In this document: piece by piece, positions 25,835 to 32,299 of the stretch
How the letters are laid out: every line of letters begins with the position of its first letter
Numbering within the stretch: the first letter of the stretch is position 1
From: a virus
Direction: 5' to 3' (one strand)
IMG/VR virus record: IMGVR_UViG_3300026512_000028
Coordinates: 1 to 41,911 of that record
Length of the DNA stretch: 41,911 nt
Program-made: the position numbers and the translations under genes
The notes under the pieces: generated by a model
The model's input: the letters and a program-made list of their open reading frames with translations, nothing else
Database searches by the model: none
Told to the model about the DNA's origin: nothing

Positions 25835-25842
25835 TATTTAAT
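25835..25842 (-). promoter_or_regulatory. Putative late promoter motif ATTAAATA
   Basis: Minus-strand ATTAAATA 31 nt upstream of the protease-scaffold start. One of nine sites. Confidence 0.55.
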
Positions 25843-25859
25843 AAAGTTTTAATTTAACT

Positions 25860-26576
25860 CTAATTTTCAAATAATTTATCTATTTTATCACATATATTAT
25901 TTTCTGATAAATTTAAGCTTTCTACAATATTTAATTGCTCTTCAAACTCTTTGTCTATATTATCATTAGACAAATTTAATTCTTGTCTTTTAGTATAAAG
26001 ATATAATTTTGGATCTATAAAGAAATCAAATATATCTATAAGCATTTGATAATCTTCTTTTTGTATTGTCCCTGTATAAAAAACATCAAGAAGTTTTTCT
26101 TTCAAATATCTTGAGTCTTCTATAAAATATTCTATTATATCTAAAAACTCTTGTTGAGCTTCAGAATCAGGTTCATAATATTGTAATTCAAGAAATAGAT
26201 GAGTTTCTATAGATGATAATCCTAATAATGCATCATTCACTTCATCAATACTTAATGGAATTAATGGATTTCTTTCATCAAACTCATCTTGATAATAATA
26301 ATATTGATAAGCACCAGCCTCAGATAATTTTTCTGTTCTTAGAGAATTAAATCTACCTAATGCTCTATGAAATCTTTTTCCCTGAGTTGAATTATGCCAC
26401 TTTTTTAATCCTTTCAATAGAGAATTTTTATTTCTTCTCCATTGATTCTTCATATTTCTTTGCTTTTTTCTATCTTTTGACTTTTTTATCAACTCTAAGC
26501 TTTTTCTTATTGCTGATTCAGATAAATTCAAAATTTCAAATTGAATTTTATCTTCTTCTCTTTTAAACTTCATCAT
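25860..26576 (-). CDS. Prohead core-like protein downstream of the portal gene (gp67/gp68 position)
   Basis: This 238-residue protein starts at an ATG overlapping the last codons of the portal gene. Two adjacent ATGs (26576 and 26573) follow GAAGG in the portal end; I take 26576. The N-terminal ~80 residues are very basic (KKSKDRKKQRNMKNQWRRNK, then KRFHRALGRFNSLR). The rest is acidic and helical. The site LSE-AGAYQ could be a prohead protease cut. In T4 the small core genes 67 and 68 sit between portal and protease, so this is the positional counterpart; sequence identity is not claimed. Confidence 0.55.
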   Translation of the reverse strand: MMKFKREEDKIQFEILNLSESAIRKSLELIKKSKDRKKQRNMKNQWRRNKNSLLKGLKKWHNSTQGKRFHRALGRFNSLRTEKLSEAGAYQYYYYQDEFDERNPLIPLSIDEVNDALLGLSSIETHLFLELQYYEPDSEAQQEFLDIIEYFIEDSRYLKEKLLDVFYTGTIQKEDYQMLIDIFDFFIDPKLYLYTKRQELNLSNDNIDKEFEEQLNIVESLNLSENNICDKIDKLFEN

Positions 26577-28056
26577 TATTACCTTCATCTGAATTTGAAT
26601 TTGATTTTTCTTTAACAGACAATATATCAAATCCTACAATATTTGCAAAATTTTCATTTATTAAATTGACATAATTATCCCAATCTATTTCCACATTTTC
26701 ATTATCTTCAAAGTTTGCTATATAGCTATTAAAATTGTCAAGCATACTAACCATTAAATCTATATATTCTAATTTTTCTAAATCATCTATATTTAAAACA
26801 TTTAAAAATGATATTTTAATATTTTCTTTTATAAAGTATGTCAATCCTTTATTATTTAAATGAATAATAAACAGTCTTTGTAACCCTTCAATAAGAGAAG
26901 ATTGAATAGATTTTAATTTTTTTGTATACCTTATATTTTGTTTTATTACATCAGTTTTTATATTGTCTTCATCTATTATATTGGAAGGAATTCCAATAGT
27001 TGTTAATATCATTTTTCTAATATCATTTATCTTTTCAAACATAGAATCATAATTATCATCTGCAGAAAAATCTTGAGAAGCAAGTTCACCTTTGTCTCCC
27101 CAGTTAGGTATGACTTTTACGTTCCCAACTTTTGATTGTAAATTTTTTAAAATTTCTTCAGAATTACTTCCTGACGTATGATGGCCAACATTTAATGTAT
27201 TATTTATCATTTTTTCAAATGCTTTAGCAATATTTTGAGCATCTGTTGGTTTTGTTGTTGCGGGGACACTGACTGATACAAGCTTAGTTTTTAATGCATC
27301 ATTTACAAATTTCATAGGAAGTAAGTTTTCAAAAAATTGTAATTCATCAATTAAGCCATAAACAGGATATAAAATACTTCTTCCCATTTTAAAAATAGCA
27401 TTTTTTTCATCTACACCTTCAACCTTTACTTTTAATCTTTGAGAATTTAGAGAAAAGTAAACATATTTATTTGGAGAAACTGATAATATTTTATTATCTT
27501 CAAATTTTAAATAATATCCTATATCACTATCTTTGAATACCGGTATTATTTTTGTAATATCAACATCATCGTGTATATTTATAACTCCATTTTCTTGAGG
27601 ATAAAGACTTATGCTTTTTACATCCAATCTTAAAAAATATTCTCCATAAAATAATAAGTCAACAACGACATCTTTTAAAAGTTTTTCTATTTCAAATTCT
27701 TCAATAAAATCCTCTAAGATTTTTGTTGCTCCCTCATCAATTTCTTTTTCTTGAGTTAAAACTTTAACAGAAAAAATACTGTTTTCTTGAGATGTAGGAT
27801 TTAATGCATCGTCCATAAGTCTATCAATAATTAATTGAGAAAAATAAAAATTTTTAATATTATCTATTGATTCAATTATTCCTTCTTTTGTTTGAGAAAT
27901 ATTAAAAAAATTATATATTAATGTTTTTTCTAACCCGTCATCTTTTTGCATTGATTGAACAACACCGATACTTGGATCTGCCTTAACTTTCCATTGTCCA
28001 AATAATTGAGTTTGAAGATTTTTAAAATGATCTCCTAGAGATTTAAAAATTCCCAT
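26563..28056 (-). CDS. Portal protein, gp20-like
   Basis: This 497-residue protein matches the gp20 portal family by length (T4 524) and features: a N-terminal helical region with a LIYNFFNISQTKEGI segment, a VVDLLFYGEYFLRLD-type motif near residue 135-150, the LYPVYGLIDELQFFENLLPM helix, and a C-terminal IGIPSNIIDEDNI motif before the long helix KKLKSIQSSLIEGLQRLF. The dodecamer forms the DNA gate on the head and binds the terminase. It lies between terminase and core genes as in T4. The ATG at 28056 follows AAAAGGAATTTT. Confidence 0.85.
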   Translation of the reverse strand: MGIFKSLGDHFKNLQTQLFGQWKVKADPSIGVVQSMQKDDGLEKTLIYNFFNISQTKEGIIESIDNIKNFYFSQLIIDRLMDDALNPTSQENSIFSVKVLTQEKEIDEGATKILEDFIEEFEIEKLLKDVVVDLLFYGEYFLRLDVKSISLYPQENGVINIHDDVDITKIIPVFKDSDIGYYLKFEDNKILSVSPNKYVYFSLNSQRLKVKVEGVDEKNAIFKMGRSILYPVYGLIDELQFFENLLPMKFVNDALKTKLVSVSVPATTKPTDAQNIAKAFEKMINNTLNVGHHTSGSNSEEILKNLQSKVGNVKVIPNWGDKGELASQDFSADDNYDSMFEKINDIRKMILTTIGIPSNIIDEDNIKTDVIKQNIRYTKKLKSIQSSLIEGLQRLFIIHLNNKGLTYFIKENIKISFLNVLNIDDLEKLEYIDLMVSMLDNFNSYIANFEDNENVEIDWDNYVNLINENFANIVGFDILSVKEKSNSNSDEGNNDEV

Positions 28057-28078
28057 AAAATTCCTTTTCGCTTTTTAT

Positions 28079-28086
28079 TATTTAAT
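28079..28086 (-). promoter_or_regulatory. Putative late promoter motif ATTAAATA
   Basis: Minus-strand ATTAAATA 23 nt upstream of the portal start, just after the terminase stop. One of nine sites. Confidence 0.55.
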
Positions 28087-28092
28087 ATGAAT

Positions 28093-30039
28093 TTACATAC
28101 CAAAAATTTTCTTTATTATGTCGTCTTCCCCATAAGATAAGTTCATAAGCTCTTCTACAAAATCTTCTTCTGTTAATGGACTATAATCCATATTGAATAA
28201 AGCGTTATAAACTTGACAAACTGCATCAGCAATATCTTTACTACCATCTGTTCCATCAGGAAAATATTCAGGGTGATCTATTTTTTTAGCATCTTCTTTT
28301 AAAAATATAAGCTCTTTTTCCAATAAAGAATTTACAGGTAATTCAATAAGATTTTCATAAAGAGCATTTTTAAATACGTAATATGGCTCTTTTTTTCTGT
28401 CAACAGAATGTTGTATAGCATTAAATCCTAATTCAGACATTATTGAAATAAAATCGTATGATTGAAATGTATCTGCATAAATTGTGTCTATTCTTATATT
28501 TAACTTTTCTATTAAATCTAAAATAAATTTTCTTACTCTTGAAAAAATAATTTTTTGTCCAGAAGCAGGTTTTAAAGAAGTAGCAAAAATAATATCTATT
28601 ACCTTTTCTCCATTTTCTTTTATTTCCTTTATACATCCTAAAGAAATTCCTAGTTTATCTTGAGAATAAGCTAAATCCAGACCTATAGAAAATTGTTTAC
28701 CTTTATAATTTTTCACTAATTCTTCTAATATTTCTAAATGAAAGTAATTTATTAAAGGTATAGAATTATCATATTCTATTATAGTATTAACAGGATTTTT
28801 ATGTTTAAATGCTTTAGTAATTGAAGATTTATCAGAAATAAATGTGCTTGAACTAACAACAGGTATCCCTAAAATATCTCCTATAGATTGTCTAAGATTT
28901 TGTTTAAATTGAGTATAATAATCGTAAGGAACCTTTTCTACATTGTCAGGATATTTTTCTAAAAAATATTTTATCTCGTCTTCATTTTCTAAAATTTTTG
29001 GCTCTAAATTATATGTTCCAGTAAATACATAAAAAATATTTTTTGAATAGTTTATTTTTTCACTTAAAACTTCAAATTGTTTTGCTCTTATTTCTAAAAG
29101 AGGATTTTTAATTGTAATATTTTCGTTTTCATCGTCATCAAGAGTTTTTTTAACTTGCTCAATGAGTGAAGCATCTGTATCAGCAGAAGATACTATAATT
29201 AAATGTCCAGGAATGTATTTTTTATATTTGTTTTCAGATAAAAACCTTGAAGGAAGCCTGTTAATTGCTTCAGTGACATATGCTTTTGCTTGTTTAGGCT
29301 GAGGATGCCTATTAAGTTCATCCATTAAAACGCTAAAAACTGCTCTACCTGTTAATTGTCTTCTATACGGAGCAACAGGTAAAATATCTATACCTTTTTC
29401 AAACATTGACGTTTTAGTTTTATTGTTTAGTTTACTTAAAAAGAATGGACTATTCCTTATCATACCTAAAAGCAATGCAAAGTTTATAGATTCAGAGTTA
29501 TCTCTTGTTGAATTTGAAACAATAAAATCTATTTTTGTATTATGAGATAATTTATAAAATGCTTGAGGATTTTCTAAGCATAAAACATGAGCTAAGTCAT
29601 AAAGAAAAATGATGTTTCCCAAAAATGTGTTATGGTGAATACTCCCATCAGGAGTAATATATAAATGTGGATTATCTATATTAAAATCATATACAATTTC
29701 GTTATTGTTAAGTTTTTCTTTTTTAATCAATTTATATTTTTTTCCATCAATATTATCTACATAACAAGCATTTTTTATAAGTTTTTCTTCCCCATTTTCT
29801 AATATTATGTGATTTTCAGATGCTTTTATTGATTTTCCATTTTCTAAAAAATATTCATAAGTATTAGACTTTTTAGTAACAAATGCGTTTATTTTTGTTA
29901 AATTACCATTTGGTGTTTTTATAAAAATTTTTTTATTAATAAAATGTGTTTGACCTATTTTATTATTATATTCATTTTCTTCGTGTTTTATATCTAAAGC
30001 ATCAAAAAGTTTTTTAATTGAAATTTTTATTTTTTTCAT
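28093..30039 (-). CDS. Large terminase C-part: C-intein (1-137) plus C-extein (138-648)
   Basis: Residues 1-137 are the C-terminal part of a split intein. They contain an intein block B-like SENHIIL with His77, a block F-like VYDFNIDNPHLYI, and the terminal GSIHHN with His136-Asn137; Thr138 is the first extein residue. Residues 138-648 are the rest of a gp17-type terminase. This part has Walker B (VFSVLMDE, Asp240-Glu241), a coupling SSADTD segment near 285, and an RNase H-like nuclease with Asp455 (FSIGLDLA), Asp523 (IYADT) and Asp602/Asp605 near the end. After splicing with the product of 30146..30505 it would give a 604-residue TerL; T4 gp17 is 610. The ATG has only a weak GGAA upstream, and a stop lies 3 nt before it. 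Confidence 0.92.
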   Translation of the reverse strand: MKKIKISIKKLFDALDIKHEENEYNNKIGQTHFINKKIFIKTPNGNLTKINAFVTKKSNTYEYFLENGKSIKASENHIILENGEEKLIKNACYVDNIDGKKYKLIKKEKLNNNEIVYDFNIDNPHLYITPDGSIHHNTFLGNIIFLYDLAHVLCLENPQAFYKLSHNTKIDFIVSNSTRDNSESINFALLLGMIRNSPFFLSKLNNKTKTSMFEKGIDILPVAPYRRQLTGRAVFSVLMDELNRHPQPKQAKAYVTEAINRLPSRFLSENKYKKYIPGHLIIVSSADTDASLIEQVKKTLDDDENENITIKNPLLEIRAKQFEVLSEKINYSKNIFYVFTGTYNLEPKILENEDEIKYFLEKYPDNVEKVPYDYYTQFKQNLRQSIGDILGIPVVSSSTFISDKSSITKAFKHKNPVNTIIEYDNSIPLINYFHLEILEELVKNYKGKQFSIGLDLAYSQDKLGISLGCIKEIKENGEKVIDIIFATSLKPASGQKIIFSRVRKFILDLIEKLNIRIDTIYADTFQSYDFISIMSELGFNAIQHSVDRKKEPYYVFKNALYENLIELPVNSLLEKELIFLKEDAKKIDHPEYFPDGTDGSKDIADAVCQVYNALFNMDYSPLTEEDFVEELMNLSYGEDDIIKKIFGM

Positions 30040-30042
30040 TGA

Positions 30043-30108
30043 TTATTTCCAGCATATTTTTTCTAAAATTTCTTTTTTTATTCTTATATGTAACAAATCA
30101 TTTTTCAT
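30043..30108 (-). CDS. 21-codon ORF between the split-intein terminase halves
   Basis: ATG at 30108 is preceded by a strong AGGAG (spacing 7). The frame ends at TAA 30045-30043, three bases before the ATG of the C-intein gene and in the same frame. The product is Lys/Ile-rich. It could be a leader peptide that delivers ribosomes for reinitiation at the terminase C-part, or a remnant of a longer ORF cut by a nonsense change. No homology is visible. Confidence 0.45.
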   Translation of the reverse strand: MKNDLLHIRIKKEILEKICWK

Positions 30109-30145
30109 TTAATAACTCCTTTAAAAAATTTTCGGAATTTGCTCT

Positions 30146-30505
30146 TCAAGAATATTCTTCTAATCCCAATTCTTTTATATCTTCTTCTGACATATAAAAT
30201 TCAAGTTCTTGAGATTTTTCAAGACATTTACCAGTTCCTATAGCTGAATTATTTATAATAATATAATTATCTGTAAAAACATTTTCTCTAATTTTGTTTA
30301 ATTCGGGAAAGGGCGTGGGAAACATCTTAGCTAAAAGTTTCATCCAGAATTTATAAACGCCTTTTCCTCCACTTAAAGATTTTCCTAAATAATAATCATT
30401 TGACAAAAATTCTATAATATCAGGAGGAACTTCCTCATACCCATGCTTTTTTGCATATTGTGTAAAAAGTTTTTTAAATTCTGATTTTGAAATTGTTTTT
30501 CCCAT
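30146..30505 (-). CDS. Large terminase N-part: N-extein (1-93) plus 26-residue N-intein
   Basis: Residues 1-93 are the N-terminal adenine-binding and Walker A part of a gp17-type terminase, ending SAIGTGK. Residue 94 is a Cys that starts an intein block A-like sequence (CLEKSQELEFYMSEED) and runs only 26 residues to the stop. The C-part in the next gene begins its extein with TFLG, so the junction reconstructs GTGK-T, the Walker A P-loop. Neither product can hydrolyse ATP alone. The gene has AAAGGAG before ATG 30505. The short N-fragment is like the atypically split AceL-TerL intein, also found in terminase. Confidence 0.92.
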   Translation of the reverse strand: MGKTISKSEFKKLFTQYAKKHGYEEVPPDIIEFLSNDYYLGKSLSGGKGVYKFWMKLLAKMFPTPFPELNKIRENVFTDNYIIINNSAIGTGKCLEKSQELEFYMSEEDIKELGLEEYS

Positions 30506-30514
30506 ATAACTCCT

Positions 30515-31075
30515 TTAAGACTTAATCTTGTCAATTTCCTTCAATGATGTTTTTAAACTTTCTTCTAAGAAATTTTCATCAGAAAGTATTTTTTCTACAA
30601 TCTCATCTAATGAAGATATTTCATCTGAATCATTTTTTATATTCAATGATTGTATTTGTCCTTCAAGTCTTTCTGTATCAACCTTTTCTCTTAATTCATT
30701 TAAAGATTTTAAAAGTTCTCCTCTCATAATTCTTGTTTGTCCATAAAGCTGTAATAATTTTCCTTTATCAAGGTCAACAAGAGTTTCATTACTAAAAATT
30801 ATATCCTCTATTTTTGATAAAAAATTTTCTAATTTTATTAATTTATGAGAAGTTGATTTCATAAGAGCAACTAATGATAAATCTATTTCAAGCATAGTTG
30901 TTGATACTCTATCTAAAATTTTTATATCTGGAACTTTTGTTTTCCCAGATAATAATTTTTCTTGCTCTTCTTCTAATTCTTTTGTATATTCAGATGATTT
31001 AGAAAATTCATTATTTTCCTGTAATTGAAGTTTAATATCTTCTTCTATATATGCTTCTATAATTTCTTGTGACAT
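30515..31075 (-). CDS. Putative small terminase subunit (gp16-like, by synteny)
   Basis: This is a 186-residue helical protein, with the start at ATG 31075 because AAAGGGA precedes it. It has an acidic N-terminal helix, a central long helix pair (LVALMKSTSHKLIKLENFL; GQTRIMRGELLKSLNELREK) and an acidic C terminus. A central helical oligomerisation domain is usual in T4-type small terminases. It is the gene immediately before the terminase N-part, as gene 16 is before 17. No helix-turn-helix can be made out with certainty. Confidence 0.6.
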   Translation of the reverse strand: MSQEIIEAYIEEDIKLQLQENNEFSKSSEYTKELEEEQEKLLSGKTKVPDIKILDRVSTTMLEIDLSLVALMKSTSHKLIKLENFLSKIEDIIFSNETLVDLDKGKLLQLYGQTRIMRGELLKSLNELREKVDTERLEGQIQSLNIKNDSDEISSLDEIVEKILSDENFLEESLKTSLKEIDKIKS

Positions 31076-31110
31076 TTTATTTCCCTTTTTATTTTTAAAC
31101 ACATATAAAA

Positions 31111-31130
31111 AAAGACGAAAAATCGTCTTT
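31111..31130 (-). terminator. Strong intrinsic terminator after the lysine-rich protein gene
   Basis: Minus-strand stem AAAGACGA/TCGTCTTT (8 bp, TTTT loop) is followed by more T. It sits on the stop codon of the gene at 31130 and upstream of the putative small terminase. Confidence 0.85.
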
Positions 31131-31408
31131 TAGTTGGTATTTTTTGCTCTTGTTTTTGCTGCTTTTGCTCTAGCTTTTTTTGCTGCGCCAGATTTTGCAA
31201 ATTTCTTAGCAATTTTTGACATTCTTTTTGCAAGTTCTTTGTCAATAGGTTTGCATTTGAATTTGAATTTTGTCCCATTTGAACTAACTATATGAGGGGA
31301 TTGACCCTTTGGACATTTAATTTTAGCCATTGCTTTTCTTTTTAATATTGCAATTTTTTTGTCAACTGCTTCTGCTATCATTTTTTCAATTAATTTTTCT
31401 GCTTTCAT
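31130..31408 (-). CDS. Lysine-rich basic protein, unknown
   Basis: This 92-residue protein is very basic. The N-terminal helix (MKAEKLIEKMIAEAVDKKI) is followed by a small Cys-containing motif (Cys32 in CPKGQSPHIVSS, Cys52 in FKFKC). The Ala/Lys-rich C-terminal tail recalls histone H1-like tails (KSGAAKKARAKAAKTRAKN). The gene stands alone between a promoter region and a strong terminator, consistent with high expression. A DNA-binding or head-internal role is plausible; it could also be an early-late regulator. The function is not established. Confidence 0.65.
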   Translation of the reverse strand: MKAEKLIEKMIAEAVDKKIAILKRKAMAKIKCPKGQSPHIVSSNGTKFKFKCKPIDKELAKRMSKIAKKFAKSGAAKKARAKAAKTRAKNTN

Positions 31409-31432
31409 TTTTTTCCTTTTTTTAAAAATTAG

Positions 31433-31455
31433 ATCATAATTAATTTAATTATGAT
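31433..31455. repeat. Perfect inverted repeat in the divergent control region
   Basis: Arms ATCATAATTAA and TTAATTATGAT (11 bp) are separated by one base. The site lies 25 bp upstream of the lysine-rich protein gene. It could be an operator for a dimeric regulator or a transcript-end hairpin. Confidence 0.7.
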
Positions 31456-31465
31456 TTTGTATAAA

Positions 31466-31473
31466 TATTTAAT
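31466..31473 (-). promoter_or_regulatory. Putative late promoter motif ATTAAATA (overlaps plus-strand TATAAATA)
   Basis: Minus-strand ATTAAATA, 58 nt upstream of the lysine-rich protein gene. On the plus strand TATAAATA (31460-31467) overlaps it and matches the T4 late promoter exactly. Confidence 0.5.
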
Positions 31474-31517
31474 GAAATTTTAAATACATCATAATACAGA
31501 ATAATTGTAGATAATCT

Positions 31518-31540
31518 TGATTTATTTTATAAATAAATCA
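31518..31540. repeat. Inverted repeat containing a plus-strand TATAAATA
   Basis: Arms TGATTTATTT and AAATAAATCA (10 bp) flank a TAT centre. TATAAATA at 31528-31535 reads towards the spanin genes. It is an operator or promoter candidate of the divergent region (31409-31632), which has no gene. Confidence 0.65.
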
Positions 31541-31606
31541 GTTATATCTTCTGTTCCATTTTGACTATAATTTTTCTCATTTCATTTTTTCCCTTTTAAA
31601 GTCCTT

Positions 31607-31614
31607 ATTAAATA
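31607..31614 (+). promoter_or_regulatory. Putative late promoter motif ATTAAATA for the spanin genes
   Basis: This is the only plus-strand copy of the motif at such a position, 19 nt upstream of the first spanin ATG. The fact that it flips strand together with the genes is good support for a promoter role. Confidence 0.6.
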
Positions 31615-31632
31615 AATTAAAAAGGTTTTAAT

Positions 31633-31962
31633 ATGGACGTGTTTAAATTATTTAATAATATTAAATCGTATATAAAAATTATAAGCGGAAGTATTGTAGG
31701 ATTGGTTTTAATGTTCTTTACATATAAGTATAAATCAGCACAAAATGAAAACAAAAATTTAAAAAAAGAAAAAAATGCTTTAAAAAATACAATAGAAGTT
31801 GGAAAAAAGAAATATCAAAATGAAATAGATATAAAAGATATGACTATTGCTGTAAAAACAAAAGATACTGAAGAAGATAAAAAAGTTAAAAAAGAAGTTA
31901 GTGATACTATACAAAAAGCAGAAGGGAGTTCAAAGAATGAAAAAATTATTTTTGAAGCTTAA
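31633..31962 (+). CDS. Inner-membrane spanin (i-spanin)
   Basis: This 109-residue protein has one transmembrane helix near the N terminus (IIISGSIVGLVLMFFTYKY; about residues 15-32) and a long charged coiled coil in the periplasm. This is the architecture of Rz-type i-spanins. It works with the overlapping lipoprotein to fuse the inner and outer membranes at lysis. The ATG at 31633 follows AAAAGG. The last 26 nt overlap the next gene in another frame, as is usual for spanin pairs. Confidence 0.8.
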   Translation: MDVFKLFNNIKSYIKIISGSIVGLVLMFFTYKYKSAQNENKNLKKEKNALKNTIEVGKKKYQNEIDIKDMTIAVKTKDTEEDKKVKKEVSDTIQKAEGSSKNEKIIFEA

Positions 31963-32278
31963 TTTTTCATATTTACTTCCATTTTTAATTTATTCTTTAT
32001 TTGCCTTTGCTTTTTTAATAGAAGGATGCTCTACTAAAGTTGTAGAAAAACCTATTTTTATAGAAAAGAAATGCCCAGTTTTAAAAACATATGATTTTAA
32101 TAAAACATATAAAATGACAGCATATAAAAAAGGAAATAAATTTTTTATAGAAGAATGGAATGCTACTGTAAATAAAAATGTGGTTTATGATTTATATAAA
32201 TATATAAAAATATTAAAAAGTCAGTTAAATAAGTGCAATGAAGAAATAAAAATTTATAATAAAAAATTTGGGAATTAA
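31937..32278 (+). CDS. Outer-membrane lipoprotein spanin (o-spanin)
   Basis: This 113-residue protein starts at ATG 31937, chosen because AGGGAG lies 8 nt upstream inside the i-spanin gene. An N-terminal signal (KKLFLKLNF ... FAFAFLIEGC) ends in a lipobox-like IEGC with Cys31 as the lipidated residue; Glu at -2 is slightly atypical. The rest is a short periplasmic domain with two more Cys. It pairs with the i-spanin. The gene converges on the topoisomerase gene, and the two stop codons overlap by four bases. Confidence 0.78.
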   Translation: MKKLFLKLNFSYLLPFLIYSLFAFAFLIEGCSTKVVEKPIFIEKKCPVLKTYDFNKTYKMTAYKKGNKFFIEEWNATVNKNVVYDLYKYIKILKSQLNKCNEEIKIYNKKFGN

Positions 32279-32299
32279 ATTTTTATTTTGTTTAATTCC
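32271..32299 (-). terminator. Hairpin at the convergent gene ends
   Basis: Arms GGAATTAAA and TTTAATTCC (9 bp, 11-nt loop) cover the shared stop codons. On the minus strand a run of T follows (CAAATTTTTTATTA), so it probably terminates the topoisomerase transcript. On the plus strand no T run follows. Confidence 0.55.

Noticed and set aside
28433-28636. Minus-strand 67-codon frame inside the terminase C-part
   Set aside because: It overlaps the nuclease domain in another frame and has an atypical Lys/Tyr/Phe composition; a shadow.
30037-30108. Stop-codon readthrough joining the 21-codon ORF to the terminase C-part
   Set aside because: The frame is the same, but there is no sign of recoding, other genes use TAA as a normal stop, and an ATG follows immediately.
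31057-31278. 73-codon frame over the end of the lysine-rich protein gene
   Set aside because: It is a shadow rich in Lys/Gln from the same A-rich DNA, reads through a terminator, and lacks a ribosome site.
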